From contig JAVGVS010000836.1 in assembly GCA_032718565.1 (NCBI GenBank), positions 17,481-81,480 of the forward strand: a stretch of 64,000 nt of DNA. The letters run 5' to 3'. Of the stretch, positions 24,100-37,800 are shown in pieces. A program made the translations under genes and the position numbers. How positions within the stretch are numbered: position 1 is the stretch's first letter; each line of letters begins with the position of its first letter. The DNA comes from Distichodus sexfasciatus. Lineage: Eukaryota > Chordata > Actinopteri > Characiformes > Distichodontidae. The notes beneath the pieces are model-generated. The model worked only from the letters and a program-made list of their open reading frames with translations, was not told where the DNA came from and searched no databases.

Positions 24100-24760
24100 G
24101 GAGGCGTTTGGTACTTCAGGGTACATTAAGGGTACTTCATAGCCGCACACGTTTTTACAGCTTTGCACCATTACAACTTCACAAAAACAATATGTTAGGC
24201 TCAACAAGGATATGGAACGTACATTACAATCCCACGTGCTCATACGTATCATACACTCCATATGGCTATTGAGTACATCGTGTTGAGTGTATATTAAATA
24301 TGTACACGTTAACCCAGGTGTATGGAATATATACTCAATAACTATATGGAACGTATAGTACGAACGTACATATGACTTCATAACTGTGCACATTTACAGC
24401 TTTGCACCATTGGAGTATTACAAAAACCAATACAAATATGAGACGCAAATACGATATACTCAAAAACGATATGGAATGTATCGTACAAATGTGCACGGGT
24501 GTGTAAACCACGTTATATACAGTCCATACGGTTACGGAAGTCATCGTATTGAGTGTATACTGCATATGTAGGTGCATGTTAACCCTATGTGTACATATGT
24601 AACATACACTCCGTACAGTTATTGAGTATATATTACATATATACAGTTAACATGCATCTCTATACACAGTTCTTACAGCTTTGCACCAACATGACAAACC
24701 CGATTCAAGTATGAAACTCAACATGATATACTCAGCGATATATGACGTGCATTACACACG
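24100..24760 (+). repeat. Local tandem repeat, about 2.5 units of 240-280 bp
   Basis: The phrase ACAGCTTTGCACCA recurs at about 24158, 24398 and 24676, each followed by related GATATGGAACGTA-, TACACTCCATA- and ATTGAGTATAT-like segments. It is AT-rich and non-coding, just downstream of the TBC1D24 stop codon, and may reach into its 3' UTR. Confidence 0.65.
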
Positions 24761-24828
24761 TCCGCGCAGGTTAAACCCGACGTGTCAGCTTGATAATGAT
24801 GCAACTGGGATGATGAGGCGAGAGTCGT

Positions 24829-26341
24829 TCAGGTTGCCATGGCGTCCTGGAAGCCCCACACCTCTAGCAGTGCGATCTGGAAACTCTCGGAGCACAGCGG
24901 AGGGTTGTCGAAGGTGGTGCAGCGCCCGGTCCGGCCGTGGTTCAGCTCCGAGTCGATGTAGAGCGCGTTGCCGTCGCCCCCTCCTGCACGGGAGGACAAA
25001 CAGCAACAGCGGCGACCGTTAAGGTATCCCAAACATACAACCGCGAACAACGATCAGTTCGGACAGCACGTTACAACGTCAAAGTCCAAGTCACAGAAAA
25101 CTTTGCCATCTCTGCTATATACTGTACAAGTACACAGAGAGACAGGATGACGTGGCTCCAGCTTTTAGCAGTGCGAAGAACAAATAAGGCACATAGAATA
25201 AGCAATATAGAAAATTGAACCTAGTAGTGGAATATAAACATATACAGTACTGTGCAAAAGTTTTAGGCAGGTGTGAAAAAATGCTGTAAACAAAGAACGC
25301 TTTCAAAAATGGAAGTGTTCATCATTGATTTTCATCAATCAACAAAATGCAGTGAATGAACAAAAGAGAAATCTAAATCAAATCAATATTTGGTGTGACC
25401 TCCCTTTGCCTTCAAAACAGCATCAATTCTTCTAGGTACACTTGCACACAGTGTTTGAAGGAACTCGGCTGGTAGGTTGTTCCAAACATCTTGGAGAACT
25501 AACCACAGATCTATAATCCTATAATCCTACAAAATAATATAACGACTATAATCCTACAAAATCCCTGACTTTGTGCCTATAAGAATTGATGCTGGTTTGA
25601 AGGCAAAAGGTAGTAACAGCAAATATTGATTTGATTTAGATTTTTCTTTTGTTCACTCACTAAATTGATAAAAATAAACAATCATTATTTATATTTTATT
25701 TACAGCATTTTTCGACACCTGCCTATGGGTGTAGCACTGCCTCATACAGCTGGATGTGGTATGGTTGGTAACAATGGACCGATCTATGAGCGCAATCTAC
25801 TCTATTAAACTTATTAAGTGTTTCTAGTTTTGTGTACTTGGTTCTGCGTAGGCAGCGGTACTAGATTAAAGCTGGTTAAAGCTGATCCACGACTGTCTCC
25901 TTTTTCACCACTAAACGAAGCATTTTAAACAAGGTAAACTGCGGTTAAGTTCCACATTAGTTTGATACTGGTGCTAAGTGAAGCGTCCAAATTCCAACAT
26001 ATTGATGAGATAATGAGCAGAACAAGCAAGACAACACACTACAAGGCCAAAAGTTGATCAAATCGCACCATTCTGCTGTTTAATGTGCTTAACTACTAGG
26101 GATGCACCGATCCAACTTTTTCAGTTCCGATACCGATGCTGATACTTGGGCTTTGGGTATCGGCCAATCCTGAGTACCGAACTGATACCAGGTTTTTTTG
26201 GGGGGCTTTTTTTTTTAAATCCTTACAGTCCTAAGAGAATTTGGGGCATTTGTCTAGAAGTTAGCCATACATGCTAACTTATATATATAATATAATATAT
26301 ATACGTATATATTATAATTATAATAATATTATATATATTAA

Positions 26342-26420
<79 letters not shown>

Positions 26421-28209
26421 CTAATATTTGAAATCTAATTTAGTTGCATTGCTGCCACGTATAAAAAATTATATACATTGAAATCTGAAATGACCAATGC
26501 TAGAATCAGATTGAATATCAATAATGCTAGAACGTGAAAATTGTCCTGTTAGAACATGATATTTAACATATATAGAGAGTAACAGAGTTGATCTGCTCTT
26601 GCTGACTAAGGTGGATGGTTTTACAAACAACAGTGCATGTGAAAATGGAGACTATGAAATAAGGCTGATAATATGAAATATGATTATGAAATGTGACGAG
26701 ACAATATGGGTTATGATACACTAAGAAGATTCGGTTGCTGAGATAATAAACCTAATATTATGAAAGGGCGGGGCGAGTCCTGTTTGAGGAGTCGAATGCC
26801 TTGTGGATAGAAACTTCACCGTGTCAGTGTTCTCCGCTACTATGATGTGCTGGACCTTCTGCCTGATTGTAGAAGCCAAAACAGTCCGCAGGAGACAATT
26901 CCTCATCAATCCGAGTTTCCCTGGTCTTACATCTCCTGGTGTAAATGTCCTGCAGGGGAGGGAGAGCTAACCTGCGGCAGCGTTCTGCCGCCTGGATCGC
27001 TTCTGAGGGCTTTAGGGCCCAGATATCCCTCTGTTGCTTCTCCTCTATATACCGGCTGTTAAATATCACATCCTAACGTGTTATTTTTCACGTTCTAATG
27101 TGATATTTAATACGTTTTAATGTGGTATTTAACGCGTTATTACGCGATAGCCATATAATCTTTTTTATTACGGCGATAACATTCCGTGAGAACTGGCCTG
27201 ATATAGAATAAAATTATTTTATAACAAAAATGCATCTTTCTATATTATTTTTAAACATTATAATCACGTATAATTTGCTTTTGGCGTTGTAGTGTGTTCA
27301 GCTCACGGTCATTTCTACAGGTAGGAATTAGCGCGTATGTCGAATTTACAGATCGGCTCCACAGATCGGCTCAATGCCAACGATACCCATTTCAGCCATT
27401 TGAGTCATTACCGGACCGATATTCGATCCACATATCGGACTGGTGCACCCCTATTAACTACACCAGGTCTTGCCGCACAGCTCAGAGTTCCTCGTGGTTT
27501 TAGTGCTGCAGTGTTAGCGAGTGTCACAAAATGACAACTGTGTTTAAACAAATCTATTATCCAGAGTCTCCTCAGTCTCCTCCTCACAGAGAAATATACA
27601 GATGATTAACTGAACCCTGATATCGGATCAATAGTCGGGATCGGTCCACACATAAAAGCGCAGGTATCGATATCGGAACTGAAAAAGTATTGGATCGGTG
27701 GGTCCTTACTTTTCAGACAGATTCACACATAAAACCAGAGCACGATGAATTGGTGAGTAGGACAGAACTTGCCCTGACAAAACAGAGTCAGAAAGTTTTA
27801 TGATGACAGTCATGCTAATTTGATAAAGCGTGGTAATAAAAATTCATCGGACTTAAATTACATTAGAGATCTACAGTTTTACCTTTTCTACACCACTTTT
27901 TTATGTTAAAACAGGCTCCTTATTCCCATAATTATGAGTTTCCCAATTTTCATGCTTCCCCCCTGCTGGATTATTCAATTTGCAATAAAGCCATTATTGT
28001 TTTGCCCATCACACCCTAAATGTGTCGCTACAAAAGCTTGCAAAACGAGAAAAGTAAACATTTGTCTGAAGGAAAGATTGAGTGACGATGGCGATCAACT
28101 TGGCGCCTGAGTCTGGTGAAATTGACATTTTACTCTTTCACTGTTATGATGAAAACACAGCTCATAAAAGCAGATGAGGTCATATTTATTGCGCTGTACA
28201 CACGCTTGT

Positions 28210-28269
<60 letters not shown>

Positions 28270-28594
28270 TTTATTTATTTATGTCCGTAATATTTGCTCC
28301 TCGGGTCACACGACTCAACGCACCGATGATGATGCAGTCGATGTTTCCGGCCATGAACATGGAGGTGTTGCGGGCGTTCAGGTGGAAGTGACGCTACGCC
28401 AAGAAGGCGGCCAAAGGTGGGCGGGTCGGCCGAGGTGGGCGAGTTCCACGTGAAGCCCGCGGCGAAAGGAGTGGTGTCCGGTGGGCGATGGTGTCTCAAG
28501 AAGGCTGCCCGAAAGCCGTGGCTGGGCGGAGTTGGATGTAGCTCGGGTGCTTTATAATCACTCCACTGTAACGCCTCCATCTCCGCTTCATCTG

Positions 28595-28631
<37 letters not shown>

Positions 28632-31600
28632 GACACACACAGACACAGGGAATAAGGGTGTGATTAAATAAGGACCTGGTGGATACAGCGATGCTTGTTG
28701 TAGACTCTTGCCTGCTGAAGAAGTCTTGTGCAGTTAATAAAAAATTCAGAAAAACTGATGTAATCTTGATCACTGCATTTATTTATGTAATTATTTACTT
28801 AGATAATTAAAAACAGAATGGTGTTAATGCATTTAAAAACAAATACTTTTAACCCTTTCCCCAGTACTGTCCTCTTTAAAACTTAATGCTAAATGGGTCT
28901 AAACAATTAGTCAAAAACCAGTTGAAACCCACATTCAGAATCTCTACTTGACATAATCTTGCCCATGACGTTTATTTTGGTTATTTTTATTTTTTAAATT
29001 CACAGCATTTAGCAGACGCTCTTATCCAGAGCCATTTCCATTTCTCAAATACAGGGACAGACTTCCTGCAGCAACTTGAAGTTCTGTTCATACTTAAAAA
29101 ACAAAATATTTTTTAAAAAGTAATTTTAGAATTTTAGAAAGAAATATTTTCCCCAGTGTGTACATGTAGAGTAAAATAATAGTTCATTCATCATAATCAC
29201 AGTATTTGCAGTCTTGATTTGAGATCATATCGTCCAGTCCCAATACCATGTGTTATGACGTGACTCTGCTCCGTCCAGTCTGTCACTACGTCTGTGTGTT
29301 TGCTTCAATTATATGCAGATACATGTGTTTATTTCAAAAATATGGACTCTTTCACTGATTTTATTGATCATAATCAAGATAAAAATTCAATAAATTGTGA
29401 TATTGACTTGCTGCTGTCTCATCAAAGGTGTGTTCAAGACCATTTTTATGAAGGGGATTGTTCTGAACTTTATGGTAAAATTGTGCACTTTTTTTTTTTT
29501 TTTTACACACACACCAACACCCCAAACCAAACTAGAACACAAACCCCAAACCACAAACCCCACTCCTGCATAAACTCCCTGGTGTCACTACTGGGTCAGG
29601 AGTTCCAGCCATCACAAAGGTCTATATAACAACAACAACAACAACAGTATGAGCACAGAGCACAGCGCCATCGTGTGGCTAATAAACTACCAGTAAAACC
29701 ACTGTAAACGTGACTCTGCACGGCAAAACCAGTCGCTCGTCGCAACGGAGGTTTCCCAGAAAAACGAGCGTTTATAAGGTATGCAAATTGTGATTTTGGT
29801 TTTTAGTGTTTTGAAACAGTGGAAGGTCTATACTGTAGTGTTGGGAATAAATTTGGCTGAAAAACTGACCCTTTCCATCCTAAAAACGTGACTTTCTTGA
29901 GGCGAGGAATTCAATTCCAGCAGAATGTTCAAAGTTTTGCTTTTGACCGCTCTATCGATATTTACGCTAAATCCACTGGCTGACTAGAAGATATTTCTCC
30001 GAATCCATCTCCGCCTCCGAGTTCAGTTTAACCTTAACGGTAGGCTGTCCTGTAGCTGTGAATGCAGCGTAGGGTTAGCGTGAATGCTAACGAGTCAGCG
30101 ACCGCGACCGAAATAGCCAGAGTGCTAATACGATAGTCAACTTCAAAGGCAGATTTCTCCGCTTTCACTTGGCGGACGGGAGAAACCCGACTTTAAATGT
30201 TGATATCTCAGTCATATGTCGTCCGTTATCTTCGATATAGGTATCGTTTTGAAGCTTGATTTATGAAAACATAATAACTCAATTTTGAAAATTTGCCACA
30301 AGCGACTGGTTTTGCCAGATATGGTCTGACAATCCAACATCTCTGCATGCTGATTTCATCATATGACTAAGACATATTAAAGGAGACTTAAGCTGACAAA
30401 GTTTAAACTAATTGATGGGGGATTTATTTATTTCCCAGCTAGTTCCGGCTTTAGTCTTCAGTTTTAATGAACACTAATAACCCCGTACCATGAACTGAAC
30501 ACTAACTGCTATTCAACAGCGCTGTAAAGAATTGTGGTTTTGATGCACACTTCACAGGTCAGCAACAACTCCCAAACCACAGACCAAATTTTCTGGAGAT
30601 GTTCATAACATTACAAGCTACAAGCATATTCATTCATTCTCCAAACCTCTCTTAATCCCAACTGGGGTTGCTGTGGGGGGTGGGACCGGAGCCTATCCTG
30701 GGAACTTCGGACGCAGGTGGGGAACAACCCTGGCCTGGCGCCAACACACCACAGCACACATCGGCCAGAAATGTGGGACTTAAGTCGCACAAACAACCAT
30801 GGGCTGCACGACTCCAGACTGACTTGACTCGCTGAATTTGGGTCTTTAAGTGTGATGCTGCACACGTTATAATTCAGGCCAACCCTACGCCACAGCGGAG
30901 CTCATGTCACAAGACAAATGGTCTGAAATGCAGAAATGCAATCCATGTATTTGGCGCTGAAATGACTTAGACATCTCTGGGACAGGGAACTCACTCTGAA
31001 GACGAAACACTCTCCCGTGCCGAAGTAGCTGAGCTTGTTGCCTCCCCTCTTCCTCTCCTCCCAATCTGTCGACAGGAACGCTCCACACACCTGCACCGGA
31101 TTGGACAAGAGACACGTCAATCCAACTCCCTCCAATCAGCTCCACCAACAAACAAGACTGAGAAAGACATCAAGAGAGAGACAAAAATAACCAAACTAGG
31201 TCAGAGAGAGACAGAGAGAGAGACAGAGCGCGAGCAGACACACCTCCTGGTCTGTGGTTCTGATCAGCAGTAGTGTGGGTTCATATCCTTCACAATGGGA
31301 GTAAAACCTGAACAAGAGATTAACACCACGATGAGAAACACACAAAACCGACATTCAGAAGAACCTCTAACCGCCGTAAACTTGGATATTTGGAATATTT
31401 TTTTATATATCATTTTAATTTCTGTTCCTACTTTTCCCAATGTGTGTCCACTTAAAACTAGAGGTGGGCGATATATCGATTTTATCGATTCATTCGAATT
31501 TACAGTTCAGGACTATGTGTTTTTATGAAAATCGATTTTATTACTTATTTTACACGGGGGCTTCAAAAGCTGAACTACGCGACGATCGTTTCTACACACA

Positions 31601-34600
31601 GGTAAATTACGGGCGCACTCCAAACCCCAGCAGATTCACAAACAACATGGCAACGACGGGGAAAAGTATGGCGACAAGAATAAGTGCTAAAAACAAGAGC
31701 GCCGCAAAATGGCTTATTGCAAAAAAAAATCCCGGGCGTAAATTTCACAGTCGCGCGCGCAAACGTGACACTCGAGAACACAAATTTAAGAATCGAGTGC
31801 GCGGTTAAATGTGACTGCCCCCCCACCATAATTAGACACTTTTTAGGTGAATAAATATGATTATAATATAAAACACGGAATCCAGAAGAATAAATATGGA
31901 AAAACGGAATTCAGGAAAAAAATCAAATGGAATTAAGGAAAAAACAAAAGGGACCTATGTATATTGCAAAAGACATGGTGCTGTGGAAAAGCCGGGATTC
32001 ATTAACCTGTCAAAAGTTTTAGACCCGAAGTGCGTGCTTCCAAGCCGCAAATATTTTTCTGAATTTGATTTGCCACAACTGTATAATGAAACACGTCAAA
32101 GAATCGGTAGAGAGCTGGAGGAGGAGGCGTCGTATTATTCTGCCACAACTGACGTGNNNNNNNNNNGACGCATCGTTCTACACGGGTAAATTAGCGCGGC
32201 GCACCCAAACCCTGTAGCAGATTCACAAACAACATGGCAACGACGGGGGAAAAGTATGGCGTCACATCAGTGCCAAAACAAGAGCGCGCAAAATGGCTTG
32301 CTGCAAAAAAAAATCCCGGGCGTAAATTTCACAGTCGCGCGCGCAAACGTGACACTCGAGAACACAAATTTAAGAATCGAGTGCGCGGTTAAATGTGACT
32401 GCCCCCCCACCATAATTAGACACTTTTTAGGTGAATAAATATGATTATAATATAAAACACGGAATCCAGAAGAATAAATATGGAAAAACGGAATTCAGGA
32501 AAAAAATCTAATGGAATTAAGGAAAAAACAAAAGGGACCTATGTATATTGCAAATTGTATATTGTGGAAAAGCCGGGATTCATAAACCTGTCAAAAGTTT
32601 TAGACCCGAAGTGCGTGCTTCCAAGCTGCAAATATTTTTCTGAATTTGATTTGCCACAACTGTATAATGAAACACGTCAAAGAATCGGTAGAGAGCTGGA
32701 GGAGGAGGCGTCGTATTATTCTGCCACAACTGACGTGGTTTTGAACCATTTATTTGCCATCTGTAGTTTGATTTTGAGTAGGGGAGGAAAAAATCGATTA
32801 AAATCGAAAATCGGATTTATTGGGAAAAAATCGGAGACGTGTGGTCCCGTCACGTCACGTCACGTCACTCCGTCCCGTCTATACTACATCTGTGTGTTTC
32901 CTTCAGTTATTTAAAAATTAATCATTAATCGCAGCTGAGGTAAAATGTTCGAAGTTAAATTAATCGTGAATCGTGATATGAGGTCATATCGCACGGCCCC
33001 GCTCCGTCTCCATCTAGCAGCTGACTGTTACATATATATCAGTATTTTTACTGTATTTTGTCTCTTGCATGAAGGAAGTGGGAGTTAAAGGGAAATTCTT
33101 GACACTCCTCCTAAAACATATTTTACAGTGCAGGAGAACGGGGGCTAATGAGCGTGTGTCATGTGGGACAGTCACGGCTCTGTGAGTCACACACGACAAG
33201 GTTTATTAGTGTCTGAGCTGCTGGACTTAGACCGGCCGAGTGAGAAGCTCAGATGTCCTGGCACACGTTAACTAACACCCACTAACATGTATGTTTTGTT
33301 GTCTGTCCAACAAACTTCCATTTTTTTTTCTCTAACACGGTTTTGTTAAAGTAAGTAACTTAGACGGTAGATTTGTAGTCAAGATCACCTAAACCGAGAC
33401 TTAGTCCTGACCGAGACCAGAGTGTGTCGAGACAGAGACAAGACCAAGACTCTGAAGAGCCGGGTGTAAACACCCCTTTATCCATTTGGTGTCTCTCTCA
33501 ATACAGAATAAAATTTTTTGATAAGAAATCCTGCATTTTTCTATATTTATTTCCGTGTTGGTTACTCTCTAACATTATGAAAAGGAAAAAAATCTTTTCT
33601 GATCAATTGAAAATCAAGAAATGCTAAAGTTTGGGGTAATTCGTGGGCCGATTTGGACTCATTTTGGGCTATAAAACGCGCTGCTTTTGGCCTTTCCGGA
33701 AGAGAACATTTGTGCGCATGAGTCGCGAGCGCTAACGTTCGCGTTAACATCGCAAATAATGTAATTAATGCATTTTTACGCAATTATTTCCGTTTTTATG
33801 CATGGAATTCCTCATCATTACATCTACGCAGTCACAAAATTAAATAAGCCCTTCGAGTGAGAAGTAAAAGTGATGGAAGGTGACCGATGAGGAGAACAAT
33901 TTGATTGTAAAAATTCTCCAGATGCAACTTTAAAGACAAAGTTTGGGCACAATCTGCACTGATGAACCTTTTTTCCCCCCACCCAACAGGCAGCCTGTAC
34001 GGCAGACGCTACTCTGGAACCGTTCTTTATGAGCTTGTCGGCTAAATCGGTCTGCAACCTCCATTATGGACATTATCAGCAGAGGGAGGTTGCACATTAA
34101 ACTGCTTAATTTTGATGGATCACACATTTATTTGCTTTATCTTGACAAATAATGTAAGGAAAAATTAATGTTAAACTTGTGAGTAATCATGATTCATTGC
34201 TTAGATCAAAAACAGCACTTTATAAATAAATTCGACTTGACGTTAATTTTAGTAATCAAGTCCCTGCACGAGTGTGTACTAGAGGTGTAATGATATATCA
34301 GTTCAAAAACTGGCAAAGAACATCATTCATTTCCATAACGAAGACGTCATACCTGTTGCAACTTTATATTCAACTGGATTTCTAATGTTTTTAAAAGGGT
34401 AGATTATTTTTCGTTTAAATAACCGGTTGAGCTCAGGATCCAAAATGTGTTTTTGTGATTTAATATGAATGGAAGTGATGGTGTTAAATCGGCATATGAC
34501 AGTGTTTCATATCGACCGTCGACTCCTCGAATGGAAATCGCATCGCGGCAGACGTCGTATCGCTGTCCGTTTAACTGATTATAATATGGTATGGGGACCG

Positions 34601-34781
34601 ATTTACAGCCCTGGCGTACCTGTTGAGGCTGCAGCCGTGTGTGGAAGTGGTGAAGAGCAGTTTAGGTTGGCACAGAGCAAAACGTTCAGGAATCCACGAC
34701 CAGATGTCTCTGATCTCCTTGGCACTGACAATCTCCGAACAGAAATTATCAGCGTTCACAGCTAACTGCACATTACGCCTG

Positions 34782-34820
<39 letters not shown>

Positions 34821-37800
34821 CAGATGTCTGCTGCAACGGAAAACGTGTGTGTGAGCTCAAAGTAATGAGAGACAGAGAAAATGATGATGATGGTGAGATG
34901 AAGAGTACCTGATGCTGATGTGGGAAAGCACAGAGCACAGGAACAAACGGAAAAGGAGGAGGACAGACAAGCAAAAGAAAAAATGTGAACTGAGAGAAAG
35001 AAAAAGAAACGGTTGAAAATATGCCATTGGTTATGTTTTTAGATAAACAACAACATAAAACAGATTACGAAAATAAATGCGTTTAAAAGTTAATATCCCG
35101 TGCTCCGTACACGTGTTCATAACTCTGGCAAATGTTCACCTATTTTCAAAGTGCTTTTACTGTTGCATTCAGAATTCAGATTGCAACACGTAGCTACGAT
35201 GCCTTGCAAAACCCCAAAAGCTGTTTTAAAAATTTTGGAGTAAAGCGCGATTAGCGAGGTAACAGACCAGCGGTGTTGGGGACGTGGTGTCTGTGTGGGT
35301 GTTTTGAACATCCTTTGTAACAGATTTGTAATTTTTAACAAGGAGTCGTAGCTATATATTTGCAACAAAGTGATCATTATATTGCTCACCACACCTAAAA
35401 CATGTGAACTTTGAAATGACCGTTATATCATACAACATCATCATATTACTGATACATGACAATTTTAACAGTGAACAATAAAAAGTCAGTTTATGTCATC
35501 TCAACATGGCACAACATCACTTTTTCAGGCCGATATGAAACCAATAATGTAAATTTGTATATCTGCCAATGCTATACAAATCGGATGCAGTCTTTTTAAA
35601 TAGAAATCAGAAAATAATGCTTTAAAAATGTCTGAATAAATGATTAATCTGCAGTGCTTAAGGAAATACTTGACTCAAAAATTCTTCGTTTAATCACAGT
35701 TCTGTAATTTTGTGACGGTCCCTAATCCTGCGGCGCTAGAACCGTCAGGAGCACAGAGATTGCGAGTGAGAGCTGGTGTTGTTAAGGAAATTAAACAGTG
35801 TAATCGTGATTTGCTTTTGGGGTTGTACTGTGTTGTGTTGCTTGTTCTGCTCATTACCATATCAATATTTATGAATTAGTGGGAATGTTAAACAATAAAT
35901 TAGCTTCACCGCAGTGCCACTTCACATGCAGAGCCAATTGTAGGGCCCTATGATTTACGCAACGCGGACCGAATCGCGGAATTCAACCAATAAAATGGAA
36001 TCCGTTGTAAAACGCGGAATGTCGTATGATTCGCTGATATCGGTGTGTGGGCAAAGCAATGGTTTCTAATCAATTTTGGCCGCTGCAGCCCCCTCTCTGT
36101 ACGTGTTACCTGTTGAGGTGGGAGTCAGCTTTCCACACACACAAACGCACAGACACAGAGGGGGAAACGTCAACGGCCAGCTATGGCGAAGAGGTTGAAA
36201 CACCGAAGTCCTCAAAAAAATGACGGAATTCGAGTGTCAGTGCTAAGTTTAGAGCAGAACAATACCCAAAAGATTTTTATGAATTGGGAGAACAACTCTT
36301 TTGTAAGTTTTGCCAGCACACGATGGACTGCACCCGCAAGAACACGTGACGACCACTTACAGCCAAAAACTCGCATCAGAAACGTTTCGTTTTGCATGAA
36401 AAAATGAATGTTTTTTGTTGTTTACAGGTAAAGGTTTTACCAAAGCAGAAAATGTTCTGCTGAACCCCAGCACTTTGTTGAAGTTGAATAACAGTCATTT
36501 AATGTGACTTTTTTTCTATTGCATTGTTCTTTTTTCCCCATCCACTCCATAATTAGACACTTTTTAGGTGAATAAATATGATTATAACGTAAAACACGGA
36601 ATTCAGAAGAATAAAAATGGAAAAAACGGAATTCAGGAAAAAAATCAAACGGAATTTAGGAAAAAACAACGGATTTCATAGGGCCCTACTAATTGTATGT
36701 GCGCGCATTTACAGATCGGCCCAATGCCAACAGTAGCCAATCCAGCTATTTTACACGTTATCGGACCGATATACGATCCACGTATCTGATCGGTGCCATT
36801 TTTAATGTAATCTATCTGTTCATCTACTTATCTGTTATTGCAATTACAAGTTACAAAGAATGTTCCAAACGCACTCCTTCCACACAGACACAGGCACAAA
36901 GATGAATGTATTATCAATGAGACTTTACTCCGGACAATAACAATTTTGGTGTGTGACGTGGTATTGTAACTAAATGTTTAATATGTAGTGGGCAATATAA
37001 TAATCACTTACAAAAGTGATGGACGACGGTACAGACAGGGCTGGGAAATTAATCCAAAAGTTCTGAAAACGTATATTAGAAGCTCCGTCTGCCGTAATCT
37101 TGCCCGTGTCAATTATTTCAGTAACTTTTAAAATTGATTTAATACTTTTTAAAAAGAATTTCCCACGTGCGCGTTCATGTGGTGAACTATAAATATATAT
37201 ACACAGTTCAGAAACCTTAACATGAACTATAAAAACAAACAAAAATTCATTAAGCATAATCAAAGTAAAATCTTCAGTTAATGGTGACACTGAATTGAGA
37301 TGATATCGCCCAGCCCTTGGTCCCGAGTTGCCTTTTTGACTCACGGTGATGTTATTTACGGCACACTGAGCGTAAACGCTTTTCCACTTATCTCTTCCAC
37401 ACCACACTACAGTGAAGCACACTTAAACACTCCCCCGAAGATGCCCGTGTAGAGCTTGGATTACTTGATTGCCTATTGATGAGCAGTGTACCTCTTCTGC
37501 CGCACGGTGATGCCTTTCTGCTGGAGAGATTTCTCGTTGGCCAGCTGCAGTAAGTTGATCTCCTTGCGGCTGAACAGGCGAATGGAAAAAGCTTTCTCCA
37601 GCAGCTTATCCGGACTCGCGCAGCTGCCCACGTCCCTCACGAACGCCCGGACGTCCGCCCTGACCGCCGCCGAGTCTTGCCTGGCGAGAGCGGCCCCCGA
37701 CCCGGCTTTCTGCTTGCGGTAGAACTTAAGGAGGGCCAGAGCGACGCGGTACAGCACTTTGTAGCCCTCTACCAGGAAGACGTCCAGCACCCGGGCGGCG

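Larger units (their letters stand above)
20057..24828. other. Gene-free region between ATP6V0C and TBC1D24
   Basis: The first 250 bases are probably the ATP6V0C promoter (CG-rich, no TATA box). The rest holds SINE copies (20648-20830 minus; 22583-22680 plus), a TIR element (21505-21908), CA runs (about 23063-23090) and a local tandem repeat (24100-24760). No conserved exon was recognised. Confidence 0.6.

Noticed and set aside
28275..28646. 123-codon minus frame taken as the TBC1D24 exon
   Set aside because: It reads through CA-repeat intron sequence and gives the wrong frame for the FHLNARNTSMFMAGN segment, so it cannot be the true product across the whole exon.
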